This document shows, piece by piece, positions 39,888 through 47,929 of a stretch of DNA of 54,574 bases. Under the pieces are notes generated by a model that was given only the letters and a program-made list of their open reading frames with translations, was not told where the DNA came from and did no database searches. A program made the position numbers and the translations under genes. The DNA is from Microbacteriaceae bacterium (GTDB lineage: Bacteria > Actinomycetota > Actinomycetes > Actinomycetales > Microbacteriaceae). The stretch covers positions 1 to 54,574 of the forward strand of contig JAKONM010000205.1 of the NCBI GenBank assembly GCA_022701925.1, given 5' to 3'. How positions within the stretch are numbered: the stretch's first letter is position 1; the number at the start of each line of letters is the position of its first letter.

Positions 39888-40937
39888 TCAGGCCGGGATC
39901 GTGGCCGTGTCGATGACGACGCGGTAGTGCACCTTGCCCTCGACCACCCGGTCGTAGGCGGCGTCGACCTCGTCGGCCCCGATCACCTCGACGACCGAGC
40001 CGATGCCGTGCTCGCCGCAGAAGTCGAGCATCTCCTGGGTCTCGCGGATGCCCCCGATGTTCGATCCGGCGATGCTGCGGCGGCCGCCGATCAGCGAGAA
40101 GACCGCGAACGACTGGCGGTCGGCGGGCGCGCCCACGTAGACCAGGCTGCCGCCGACGCGCAGCGTGCCGGCCAGGCCGTCGACGTCCACGTCGGCCGAG
40201 ACCGTGTTGATGATCAGGTCGAAGGTGTTGCGCAGGGCCTTCAGCGCGCCCTCCTCCTCCGTGGCGACCCAGTGGTCCGCGCCCAGCTTCGCGCCGTCCT
40301 GCTCCTTGGAGCGGGATCGGGAGATCACGGTGACCTCGGCGCCCATGGCATGGGCCAGCTGCACCGCCATGTGACCGAGGCCGCCCAGGCCGACGACGGC
40401 GACCTTCGAGCCGGGGCCGGCGTTCCAGTGGCGCAGCGGGCTGTAGGTGGTGATGCCGGCGCACAGCAGGGGGGCGGCGACGTCCAGCCCGATGCCCTCG
40501 GGGATGCGCAGCACGTAGCGCTCGTCGGCGACGATCGCGGTGCTGTAGCCGCCGTAGGTCGGCTCGCCCGAGTACTGGCGGCCGTTGTAGGTGGCGACGT
40601 TGCCCTTCAGGCAGAACTGCTCCTCGCCGGCCAGGCAGTACTCGCACTCGCGGCAGGAGTCCACGAAGCAGCCGATGCCGACGCGGTCGCCGACCGCGTG
40701 CTCCGTCACCTCGTCGCCGACGGCCGTGACGACGCCCGCGATCTCGTGCCCGGGCACCATCGGGAAGATGGCCGAGCCCCACTCCTCGCGGGCCTGGTGG
40801 ATGTCGCTGTGGCAGATGCCGGCGAACTTCACGTCGATGGCGACGTCGTGCGCGCCGACGTCGCGGCGCTCGACGGTGCCGCGGTGGAAGGAGCCGCCGG
40901 AGGAGTCGGTCAGCAGGGCGGGGACGGTGGTGGGCAC
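39888..40937 (-). CDS. Zinc-dependent alcohol dehydrogenase (YahK/CAD-like)
   Basis: 349 residues of the medium-chain dehydrogenase family. Catalytic zinc ligands are Cys in GICHSDIH and the His/Glu in VPGHEIAGVV; structural zinc Cys are in DSCRECEYCLAGEEQFC. The Rossmann motif is VAVVGLGGLGHMAVQLA, and SRSRSKEQDG favours NADP(H). This resembles YahK and cinnamyl-alcohol-type NADPH aldehyde reductases. GTG at 40937 with AGAGGTG upstream. The physiological aldehyde is unknown. Confidence 0.93.
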   Translation of the reverse strand: MPTTVPALLTDSSGGSFHRGTVERRDVGAHDVAIDVKFAGICHSDIHQAREEWGSAIFPMVPGHEIAGVVTAVGDEVTEHAVGDRVGIGCFVDSCRECEYCLAGEEQFCLKGNVATYNGRQYSGEPTYGGYSTAIVADERYVLRIPEGIGLDVAAPLLCAGITTYSPLRHWNAGPGSKVAVVGLGGLGHMAVQLAHAMGAEVTVISRSRSKEQDGAKLGADHWVATEEEGALKALRNTFDLIINTVSADVDVDGLAGTLRVGGSLVYVGAPADRQSFAVFSLIGGRRSIAGSNIGGIRETQEMLDFCGEHGIGSVVEVIGADEVDAAYDRVVEGKVHYRVVIDTATIPA

Positions 40938-41039
40938 GGAGGCACCTCTTTCATGCGGGACGGACGTCGCCGCCGGTGCACGCGATGCGGCGCCGGCGGC
41001 CGGCGGTCATCCTGCACGTCCTCGCCCGGGCGTCCGCCG

Positions 41040-41414
41040 TCAGGGCAGCAGCAGCGAGAGCGCGGCCCCGCCGGCGCCGACCGCCGTCGCGGCGCCCAGG
41101 ATCCGCAGCGCCTTCGCGCGGTCGGCGGCCCGGTCCTCGGCGTCCTCGACGGCGGTCGAGCGCCCGAGGTCGGCGAAGTTCGCGAGCCCCCGCAGGCCGA
41201 AGCCGCTGCAGAAGCGCGCTCGTGCCTGCAGCAGCCCCGAGGCGCCCCCGAACAGCGGCAGCGCGGCGAGCAGCCGCACCGGCTTCGGCAGGCCGAAGCC
41301 GACGGCCGCCGCGATCACGGCGGCTCCCGCCGCCAGGCCGACGACGCCGCCGTCGCGACGCCTCGCGATCTCGGCGGGGCCGATGTTGCAGACGCCGGGC
41401 TCGTAATCGGTCAT
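41040..41414 (-). CDS. Small membrane protein with a VCNIGPAEIARRR start
   Basis: 124 residues. The N-terminus YEPGVCNIGPAEIARRRDGG, two hydrophobic helices (about 24-42 and 49-64), and ASGLLQARARFCSGFGLRG after the second helix define a small actinobacterial membrane family that I recognise but cannot name. The two cysteines are the most distinctive residues. It then has a hydrophilic stretch and a C-terminal hydrophobic segment. ATG at 41414 is chosen because translation upstream of it looks like shadow sequence. Confidence 0.78.
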   Translation of the reverse strand: MTDYEPGVCNIGPAEIARRRDGGVVGLAAGAAVIAAAVGFGLPKPVRLLAALPLFGGASGLLQARARFCSGFGLRGLANFADLGRSTAVEDAEDRAADRAKALRILGAATAVGAGGAALSLLLP

Positions 41415-41498
41415 CCCGCGATGGTGCCAGGCGGTGCATCCGTCGGCGCGGCGGCCGCCGATTCCGGCCCGCGGGTCGCGCGCAGCGCCGGCGGGCAC

Positions 41499-41635
41499 TA
41501 TCCTGCTGAAGCAGTTGTGTTGACAGGTGGGTCGTGTACGGCCGGGCTTCGCCCGGGGTTCTCCGGCGTGTGTGTTCAGCGTGACGTCACGGCGCGGAAG
41601 TCGCGCTGTGCTCGGTCAATACGGAGGTAATACCA
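41499..41635 (+). promoter_or_regulatory. Promoter and long 5' leader of cspA
   Basis: TATCCT (41499-41504) is a plausible -10 element, giving a leader of about 125 bases. Inside is a hairpin, CCGGGC (41542-41547) with GCCCGG (41551-41556). A TTGACA at 41520-41525 could serve a second promoter. Long structured leaders are known for cold-shock genes; the leader here is inferred from the large gap and the hairpin. Confidence 0.45.
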
Positions 41636-41839
41636 ATGGCCAGTGGTGTCGTGAAGTGGTTCAACAGCGAGAAGGGCTACGGCTTCATCGCTCCCGACGA
41701 GGGCGGCTCGGACCTGTTCGCCCACTTCTCCGCAATCACGGGGAACGGCTACCGTTCCCTCGAGGAGAACCAGCGTGTCGAGTTCGACATCGCTCGTGGC
41801 GACCGCGGCCCGCAGGCCGCGAACATCCGCCCGCTCTGA
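41636..41839 (+). CDS. cspA: Cold-shock protein CspA family
   Basis: 67 residues forming one cold-shock domain. The nucleic-acid-binding motifs are present: RNP1 KGYGFIAP and RNP2 DLFAHFSAI, after MASGVVKWFNSEKG. It binds single-stranded RNA or DNA and acts as an RNA chaperone. GGAGGT (41625-41630) lies at good spacing from the ATG. A strong terminator follows at 41891. Confidence 0.97.
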   Translation: MASGVVKWFNSEKGYGFIAPDEGGSDLFAHFSAITGNGYRSLEENQRVEFDIARGDRGPQAANIRPL

Positions 41840-41890
41840 TCGGTCTCATCTGATCAACACGCGTGACGCCGTCTGACGGCAGCGCTTCGC

Positions 41891-41925
41891 ACGAGCCCGT
41901 CTCCCCGCTGGGGAGGCGGGCTCGT
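41891..41925 (+). terminator. Intrinsic terminator of cspA
   Basis: ACGAGCCCG pairs with CGGGCTCGT and an inner CTCCC with GGGAG, giving a nearly continuous stem of about 15 pairs with a short loop. A smaller hairpin, GCCGTC/GACGGC, lies just upstream at 41868-41880. The downstream T content is low. Confidence 0.7.
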
Positions 41926-41978
41926 CGCATTCCCGGCGCGGTGTTGCCGCCGCCGGCCGCGGGTGCCACGGTGGAGCC

Positions 41979-42821
41979 GTGAACGACTTCGCGGTGCGCA
42001 CCCCCGACGGCGCCGTCCTGGCGGCCGACCGCAGCGGCGAGGCGGGCGGCACCGCGGTGGTCCTGCTGCACGCCGGCGTCGCGGACCGCCGCTCGTGGCG
42101 GCAGGTGCTGCCGCTGCTCGACCAGCGGCTCGACGCGGTCGCGGTGGACCGGCGCGGGTACGGCGACTCCCCGGCGGGGGAGGGCGACTTCACGCACCTC
42201 GCCGACCTGTGGGCGGTGCTCGACGCCGTGGGCGCCGAGCGCGCCGTGCTGGTGGGCAACTCGATGGGCGGCGGGATCGCGCTCGACGCCGCGCTGACGC
42301 GGCCCGACCGCGTCGCGGGCCTGGTGCTGATCGGCAGCGCGGCGAGCGGCATGACGGACGAGGGCGAGCCGGTGCAGTGGCAGGCGGATCCGGCGACGGC
42401 GGCGCTGCTGGAGGCGTCGTCCGCTGCGGAGGCCGCGGGCGACCTGGAGGAGCAGGTGCGGCTGGAGCTGCACCTCTGGCTCGACGGGCCGACCGAGCCG
42501 GAGGGCCGCGTCGGAGGGCCGGCCCGCGAGCTGGCGGCCGACATGAACCGCCGCGCGCTGCAGGGCGGAGCGGGCCGCCGCGGCGACGCCGACCTGGACG
42601 CCTGGCACGCCCTCGCGCGGATCGAGACGCCGGGGCTCGCCGTGTGGGGCGACCTGGACATGCCGCCCGACCGGCCGTTCTACGAGCTGATGGCCGAGCG
42701 CCTGCCGAACGTCGAGGGCCGCGTGCTGCCCGGCGTCGCGCACCTGCCCTCCCTGGAGCAGCCGCAGACCGTCGCCGACCTGGTGCACGAGGTCGTCCGA
42801 CTCGCGGGCTCCGCCGCGTGA
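41979..42821 (+). CDS. Alpha/beta-fold hydrolase
   Basis: 280 residues. The nucleophile elbow is LVGNSMGGGIAL (Ser near residue 95), the oxyanion region VVLLHAGVADRRSW, and the catalytic His lies in VLPGVAHLPSLEQP. The acid is probably the Asp in AVWGDLDMPP. It could be an esterase, a lactonase or a related hydrolase. GTG at 41979; CACGGT lies exactly six bases upstream. The stop overlaps the deacylase start (GTGA), so the two are probably one unit. Confidence 0.9.
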   Translation: MNDFAVRTPDGAVLAADRSGEAGGTAVVLLHAGVADRRSWRQVLPLLDQRLDAVAVDRRGYGDSPAGEGDFTHLADLWAVLDAVGAERAVLVGNSMGGGIALDAALTRPDRVAGLVLIGSAASGMTDEGEPVQWQADPATAALLEASSAAEAAGDLEEQVRLELHLWLDGPTEPEGRVGGPARELAADMNRRALQGGAGRRGDADLDAWHALARIETPGLAVWGDLDMPPDRPFYELMAERLPNVEGRVLPGVAHLPSLEQPQTVADLVHEVVRLAGSAA

Positions 42822-43366
42822 CCGGTCTCGTGCTGGGGGCGCTGGCCGGCGTGCCCGCCGGCGAACGGCCCGACCTGCTGGCGGACCCGGTGCTGGCCGC
42901 ACTGACCGAGCAGGGGCTGCTGCAGCGGGTCGGCGTGGTCGAGATCGACCCGGCCCTGTCCGACACCGCGGCGACGCAGGAGGCCTACGGGCTGCGGGCC
43001 GCCTGGCTGGTCAACTGCGTGCTGGTCGGCGGCACCAGGGCGGGGGAGCAGCGCACCGCCGCCTGCCTGGTCCCGTCGACCCACCGGGCGGACGTCAACG
43101 GCGCGGTGCGCCGGCGCCTCGACGTGCGCAAGGCCTCCTTCCTGCCGCGCGCGACCGCGGTGGACGCGTCCGGCATGGAGTTCGGCGGCATCACGGCCAT
43201 CGGTCTGCCGCCGGGCTGGCCGGTGCTCGTGGCGGCGGAGGCGGCCGCGGAGCCCCTGGTCGTCGTCGGATCCGGCGTGCGCCGCTCGAAGCTGCTGGTG
43301 CCGGGGCAGGTGCTGGCCGCGCTGCCCGGCGCGGAGGTGCTGCCGGACGTCGCGAAGCCGGTCTGA
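42818..43366 (+). CDS. YbaK/EbsC-type aminoacyl-tRNA deacylase
   Basis: 182 residues of the YbaK/prolyl-tRNA editing fold. Typical segments are AWLVNCVLVGGTRAGEQRTA, ADVNGAVRRRLDVRKASF (with the catalytic-site Lys), SGMEFGGITAIGLPPGWPVL and VVVGSGVRRSKLLVPG. Such proteins remove wrongly attached amino acids from tRNA in trans. Which tRNA is edited cannot be told. GTG at 42818 overlaps the hydrolase stop. Confidence 0.88.
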   Translation: MTGLVLGALAGVPAGERPDLLADPVLAALTEQGLLQRVGVVEIDPALSDTAATQEAYGLRAAWLVNCVLVGGTRAGEQRTAACLVPSTHRADVNGAVRRRLDVRKASFLPRATAVDASGMEFGGITAIGLPPGWPVLVAAEAAAEPLVVVGSGVRRSKLLVPGQVLAALPGAEVLPDVAKPV

Positions 43367-43441
43367 CCGGCCGCGGTCTCGGCGGATGCTCAGGCAACTG
43401 GGGGAGTGACCCCCGCCCGGGGGTGCGTCAGGATGTCCGGC

Positions 43442-43906
43442 GTGCTCCCCACGCTCTCCACCGCCGTCTGCCTCGACGAGTTCTTCGCCGACCGCCGCCG
43501 CGGCGCCGTCGGCCGCCCGCTCATCCGGATCGAGCGGGTCGAGACCGTGCTGCGCGCCGCCGTGGAGCGCATGGCCGACCTGGTCCTGACGGACGAGGAG
43601 CAGCTCGTCGTGGCCTTCGAGCGCCAGTTCCAGCCGAACGGCGCCGTGGCCCGCATCCTGCCCGCCTCCGGCCTGCTGCTGGTGCTCGAGGCGCACCTGG
43701 CGGCGCTCGAGGGGCGCCCCAGCCGCGGAGCCGCCCGCCGCACCGAGCTGGAGCTCTGCGGCCAGCTGGCCCGCCATCTGACCCGCGAGCTGCAGCACCT
43801 GGACGTGCAGCGCGCCGCGCACCGCATCGAGGTGGCGCTGCAGGAGTGCGCCGCCAGCGCCGACCGCGGCCCCGCCGGCCTGCTGCGCCGAGCCCTGGGC
43901 CGCTGA
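43442..43906 (+). CDS. Unrecognised helical protein, paralogue of 53097-53558
   Basis: 154 residues, predicted all helical. Recognisable features are LDEFFADRRRGAVGR, RIERVETVLRAAVERM, DEEQLVVAFERQFQPNGAV and LLLVLEAHLAALEG. The protein at 53097-53558 shares the FADxRR start, the (A)xERQFxxxGAVxR centre and the following VLE, so the two are paralogues. I start at GTG 43442 because it aligns with the paralogue's start and has CAGGAT seven bases upstream; ATG 43433 is the alternative. No cysteines in a metal pattern and no membrane helix. Function unknown. Confidence 0.75.
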   Translation: MLPTLSTAVCLDEFFADRRRGAVGRPLIRIERVETVLRAAVERMADLVLTDEEQLVVAFERQFQPNGAVARILPASGLLLVLEAHLAALEGRPSRGAARRTELELCGQLARHLTRELQHLDVQRAAHRIEVALQECAASADRGPAGLLRRALGR

Positions 43907-43974
43907 CCCGGAGGGGCCGGCCCCCTGCACGACCGTCGTCTGCGGCTGCTGCGTGCACCTGCGGTCGGTGGAAC

Positions 43975-44011
43975 AGCCGCGATCGCGCGGAGCAACCGCG
44001 GATCCGCGGCT
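43975..44011. repeat. Degenerate or partial member of the BamHI-core palindromes
   Basis: AGCCGCGATCGCGCGG near 43975 faces CCGCGGATCCGCGGCT near 43996, an imperfect inverted repeat containing one GCGGATCCGC. The CGACACGC inner arms are missing. It lies between two convergent genes and may serve as their terminator. Confidence 0.45.
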
Positions 44012-44017
44012 GACGGG

Positions 44018-45358
44018 TCAGGCGAAGGCCTCGCGGACCCGCACGAAGTCGGCGTCCGCGACCGCCGCGTAGCGCGCCGACCAGGCGGCCACGGCACGGT
44101 CGAACTCCTCGCCGTCGTGCAGGTACTCCGCGATCGCTGCGGCCGCCGCGCTCTGCGCGTGCGCCCGCGCCAGCACGGTGCCGCAGGTGCGCACGTAGGC
44201 CCGCAGCTCCTCCGCCGACAGGTCCGCCAGCCGGATCGCGCCCTTCATGTCGTGGTACTGCCGCACGTAGTAGTCGTGGCTGCGGCCCTCGAAGTGCCCG
44301 AGGAAGGGGTCGCCCACCGCCTGCAGCACGCGCTGGTGCGAGAACACGCGCAGCCCCTCCCGCCCCGGCGCCGTGAGCGGGGCGAGCCCGGGCTGGGGCT
44401 GCAGGCCGTGCGACTCGAGCACGCTGCGCACCGCCTGCTTGATCTGCAGCAGCAGCGGCTCGCCGTCGGGGCCGCGCAGCACGATCAGCCAGCAGCGCGT
44501 GCCGACGCTGCCGACGCCGACGACCTTGCGGGCCACGTCGTCGATGCGGAAGCGCGACAGCAGCTCGCGCACCCCGGGATCCACCGACTCCAGGTACGTG
44601 TCGAGCAGGCGCTCGGTGTGCCCGGGCTGCGAGTCCGGCCGGTGCACGAGCACCGGCGGGTCCTCGACGAAGCGGCGTCGCCCGTCCGGCAGCAGCTCGG
44701 TCATGCGCTCCGCGGCGCGCAGGGAGGTGCGGCGCCGGGCCTTCGCGACCGTCCGCTCGAGCGCCGCCCCGCGACGGGAGCCGAGCGCCGCGCGCAGGTC
44801 GGCCTCGTCGCTTCGCACGTAGTACCGCTCCAGCACGGTCAGGGCCGCCAGCGCGCCGATGGCGTCGCGGTAGCCGGCGACCGACGACTCCGCGGCGGCG
44901 GTGCACCCCGCCGGGTCCGCGCCGAGCGAGCGCGCCGCGAGGAAGGCGCTGACGGCCAGCCGCTTCACGTCCCACTCCCACGGCGCCGTGCCGGCCTCGT
45001 CGAAGTCGTTCAGGTCGAAGACCAGGGAGCGCTCGGGGCTCGCGAAGACGCCGAAGTTCTGCAGGTGCGCGTCGCCGTCCGCGACCACCGCCGCACCGGT
45101 CGAGGCGGTGGCCGTGAGGTCGGTGGCCATGATGGCGGCGGTGCCGCGGTAGAAGGCGAACGAGTCGGTCAGCGTGCGCTGCATCCGCAGCTCGACCAGG
45201 TCGGGCTGCCGCGTCTCGTTCTGCTCCGCCAGGATCGCCGCGGGGTCCCGCTGCGGCACGGCCAGGTCGGCGTGCGCCGACAGCGGCAGCGCGGAACGGG
45301 CGGCCCTGCCCTCTTCGCGCAGCCGGGCGGTGGTCGGCACGTCGGCGGCGGTCGGCAC
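44018..45358 (-). CDS. DUF2252-family protein
   Basis: 446 residues. Key segments are VADGDAHLQNFGVFASPERS and VFDLNDFDEAGTAPWEWDVK, then SVGTRCWLIVLRGPDGEPL and FSHQRVLQAVGDPFLGH. The GD-x-H-x-x-N and D-x-N-D-F-D patterns resemble the catalytic and metal motifs of aminoglycoside-phosphotransferase-like kinases, so an atypical kinase is possible. No substrate is known. GTG at 45358 with TACGGT exactly six bases upstream, an ideal leaderless layout. Confidence 0.92.
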   Translation of the reverse strand: MPTAADVPTTARLREEGRAARSALPLSAHADLAVPQRDPAAILAEQNETRQPDLVELRMQRTLTDSFAFYRGTAAIMATDLTATASTGAAVVADGDAHLQNFGVFASPERSLVFDLNDFDEAGTAPWEWDVKRLAVSAFLAARSLGADPAGCTAAAESSVAGYRDAIGALAALTVLERYYVRSDEADLRAALGSRRGAALERTVAKARRRTSLRAAERMTELLPDGRRRFVEDPPVLVHRPDSQPGHTERLLDTYLESVDPGVRELLSRFRIDDVARKVVGVGSVGTRCWLIVLRGPDGEPLLLQIKQAVRSVLESHGLQPQPGLAPLTAPGREGLRVFSHQRVLQAVGDPFLGHFEGRSHDYYVRQYHDMKGAIRLADLSAEELRAYVRTCGTVLARAHAQSAAAAAIAEYLHDGEEFDRAVAAWSARYAAVADADFVRVREAFA

Positions 45359-45364
45359 CCGGTC

Positions 45365-45370
45365 ACCGTA
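45365..45370 (-). promoter_or_regulatory. Probable -10 element of the leaderless DUF2252 gene
   Basis: TACGGT on the minus strand, exactly six bases before the GTG at 45358. Confidence 0.5.
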
Positions 45371-45390
45371 CCGAGGCGGAGTCCGGCCGG

Positions 45391-46104
45391 TCAGCGGGTG
45401 AAGACCACGGCCGCGCCCCAGCGCACCCCGTCGGGCACGTCCACGCGCAGCCGCACCGGCCGCCCGCCGTCGGAGTGGGCGAAGGTGGCCGTGGTCAGCG
45501 CCCCGGCGGCCTGGTCGCCCTGACGCTCGGCCACCGGGCGCAGCACGACGACGGGGCTGCCGTCCGTGCCCAGGCGCAGCGCCTGCCAGGCGACGTGCAC
45601 CGGCTGCGCGACGACGACGAGCACGGTCGCGCGGCCCGCGCCGGCCGGCACCTGCGAGACGTCCAGCGGCAGCGTGCCGGGTCCCGAGCCGTGCAGCTCG
45701 TCGGTGATCGTGCCGTCGGTCGCGACCAGCCCGGGCGGGGAGGGATGGGTGACCAGGTAGGCGGCGATGCCCGCGTCGCCGCCGCGGGCCAGGTTCTGCA
45801 GCAGCTCGGAGCGGTCCTCCGCCGACAGCGCGACGCCCGTCGGCGCCGGAGCGGGCGGCGCACCGGTCGGTCGCAGCAGCAGCGCACCGGCGACCACCAG
45901 CAGCACGGCGGCGACCCCCGCCGCCCCGACCGCGCGCCGGGAGGGCCGCGGTCGGCGCCGGCGAGGGGTCGGGGTCGCGGACGCCCCGGCCCGCCGAGCG
46001 GTCCGCGGCGCCGCGGAGGCAAAGCGCTGCAGGTCGTCCGGGGAGGCGTCCGGCCGGTAGAGCCGTCGGCGCAGCGCCTCCCGGTCCTGCCGCTGCTCCG
46101 CCAC
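45391..46104 (-). CDS. LYRP-family membrane protein G
   Basis: 237 residues, GTG start at 46104, with CAGGAT exactly six bases upstream. The motif ALRRRLYRPDASPDDLQRF begins near residue 10. One membrane helix lies at about 60-78 (GAAGVAAVLLVVAGALLL). The outer domain has DELHGSGPGTLPLD and ends VDVPDGVRWGAAVVFTR. It lies 29 bases after the second importer's last gene on the same strand and before DUF2252. Function unknown. Confidence 0.82.
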   Translation of the reverse strand: MAEQRQDREALRRRLYRPDASPDDLQRFASAAPRTARRAGASATPTPRRRRPRPSRRAVGAAGVAAVLLVVAGALLLRPTGAPPAPAPTGVALSAEDRSELLQNLARGGDAGIAAYLVTHPSPPGLVATDGTITDELHGSGPGTLPLDVSQVPAGAGRATVLVVVAQPVHVAWQALRLGTDGSPVVVLRPVAERQGDQAAGALTTATFAHSDGGRPVRLRVDVPDGVRWGAAVVFTR

Positions 46105-46133
46105 CCCGCCGATCCTGCCCCGGATCCGCCGGC

Positions 46134-47027
46134 TCAGCGGATGCCGCTGCGCGCGAAGCCCTGCACGAAGTACCGCTGGAAGACCAGGAAGAGCACGACC
46201 ATCGGCACCACGTCGAGCAGCGCGAAGGCCATCGTCGTGCCGTAGTCCGGGCCGTTCTCGCTCTGCAGGTAGAGCAGCCCGATCGGCAGCGTGAACAGCC
46301 GGTTCTCCTTCAGCGCGATCAGCGGCCAGGCGAAGTCGTTCCAGCTGGCCAGCAGGCTCATGAAGAACAGCACCGCCAGCAGCGGCTTGGAGAGGGGCAG
46401 CACCACGCTGCGGAAGACCCGCAGGTGCCCGGCGCCGTCCATGCGGGCCGCCTCGATCAGCTCCTTCGGGATGCCCAGCAGGAACTGCCGGGCGAGGAAC
46501 AGCCCGAACGCGCTGGCCGCCGTCGGCAGGATCACGGCCCAGTAGCTGCCGTAGAGCCCCAGGTCGGTGACCAGGCGGAACAGGGCGACCATGATCACCT
46601 GCACGGGCAGCGTCAGGGTGGCGAGCGCCACCAGGAACAGCGCGGTGGAGCCGCGGAACCGCAGGTGCGCGAAGGCGTACCCGGCCAGCATGTTCACGCC
46701 CACCGTCAGCACCGCGGTGGTGATCGCGATCGCCGTGGAGTTGCCGAACCAGGTCCATACGGGGAACGAGCCCAGCACCCGGTCGAAGTTCTCCAGGGTC
46801 AGGGTGCGGGGCACCAGCCGCAGGTCGCCGCCGAGCAGGTCCGAGCGGCTGGAGAGCGCGACGACCAGCATCCAGTACAGCGGGAACAGCACGACCGCGG
46901 CGACGACGACCGCCGCGAGGATCCGCGCCGCCAGGCCCAGGCGGGAGGCGCGGCGGGGGCGTCTCGGCGCGGCCGTTCGGCTCGACGGACGGACGGACGG
47001 GCGGGCGAGGGGGTCGGCGCGGGTCAT
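46134..47027 (-). CDS. Carbohydrate ABC permease (MalG type)
   Basis: 297 residues, six helices beginning near residue 32 (RILAAVVVAAVVLFPLYWML). The EAA loop is IEAARMDGAGHLRVFRSVVL. The N-terminal 30 residues are Arg/Pro-rich. ATG at 47027 overlaps the stop of the previous permease (ATGA). It is the last gene of a three-gene importer operon. The sugar imported is unknown. An ATPase is not encoded nearby. Confidence 0.9.
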   Translation of the reverse strand: MTRADPLARPSVRPSSRTAAPRRPRRASRLGLAARILAAVVVAAVVLFPLYWMLVVALSSRSDLLGGDLRLVPRTLTLENFDRVLGSFPVWTWFGNSTAIAITTAVLTVGVNMLAGYAFAHLRFRGSTALFLVALATLTLPVQVIMVALFRLVTDLGLYGSYWAVILPTAASAFGLFLARQFLLGIPKELIEAARMDGAGHLRVFRSVVLPLSKPLLAVLFFMSLLASWNDFAWPLIALKENRLFTLPIGLLYLQSENGPDYGTTMAFALLDVVPMVVLFLVFQRYFVQGFARSGIR

Positions 47028-47929
47028 CCGGTCAGGTCCTTCGTGCGGCTGGTGCGCCAGCGCACCGCGGTGAACACCAGGGCGAAGACCAGCAGCACCA
47101 TGCCGATCGCGGCCGCGTACCCCTGGTCCCGCACGACGAAGCCGTTCTGGTACGCGTAGGTCACGAGCACGCTGGTCGCGTCCTGGGGCCCGCCGCCGGT
47201 CATCACGAACACCAGGTCGAAGACCTGGAACGAGTAGATGACGTTGATGACCAGCAGGAAGAAGCTGGAGGGGCCGAGCAGCGGCACGGTGACCAGGCGC
47301 AGGCGCTGCCACCACGAGGTGCCGTCGAGCATCGCGGCCTCCTGCAGCTCGGGCGACAGCCCCTGCAGCCCCGCCAGGTAGATCAGCATGTTGAAACCGG
47401 TGCGCCACCACAGCGTGACGAGCACGATGGAGAGGAACGCGGCGGCCCCGCCCGACTGCCACTGCACGGCCGGCAGCCCGACGAAGCGCAGCAGCTCGTT
47501 CAGCACGCCGGAGTTCTCGTCGAACACCAGCAGCCCGATCAGTGCCGTCGCCACCCCGGACACCGCCATCGGCAGGATCAGGATCGAGCGGAACACCGCG
47601 CGGGCCGGCAGCACCGAGTTCAGCAGCAGCGCCGCGCCGAGCCCCAGCCCCATGGAGAGCGGGGTCGTGATCAGCGTGAACAGCAGCGTGTTGCCGGTGG
47701 AGCGCCAGAACACGGGGTCGGCCAGCAGGCGGGCGTAGTTGTCGAGGCCGGTGAAGACCCCGCCGCCGAAGCCGTCGGTGCGCTGGAAGCTGATCGACAC
47801 GGCCCAGGCCAGCGGCAGCAGCACGAACAGGCCGAGCAGCAGCAGGTTCGGTGCGATCAGCCCGTAGGCGACGGCGGTCTCACGGCCGCCGCGGGACCGG
47901 CGGCGTCGAGGGGCGGTGACGGCGGTCAC
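47024..47929 (-). CDS. Carbohydrate ABC permease (MalF type)
   Basis: 301 residues with six helices, beginning AYGLIAPNLLLLGLFVLLPL. The EAA loop reads LQEAAMLDGTSWWQRLRLVT. GTG at 47929 overlaps the binding-protein stop (GTGA). It pairs with the next permease to form the channel. Confidence 0.9.
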   Translation of the reverse strand: MTAVTAPRRRRSRGGRETAVAYGLIAPNLLLLGLFVLLPLAWAVSISFQRTDGFGGGVFTGLDNYARLLADPVFWRSTGNTLLFTLITTPLSMGLGLGAALLLNSVLPARAVFRSILILPMAVSGVATALIGLLVFDENSGVLNELLRFVGLPAVQWQSGGAAAFLSIVLVTLWWRTGFNMLIYLAGLQGLSPELQEAAMLDGTSWWQRLRLVTVPLLGPSSFFLLVINVIYSFQVFDLVFVMTGGGPQDATSVLVTYAYQNGFVVRDQGYAAAIGMVLLVFALVFTAVRWRTSRTKDLTG

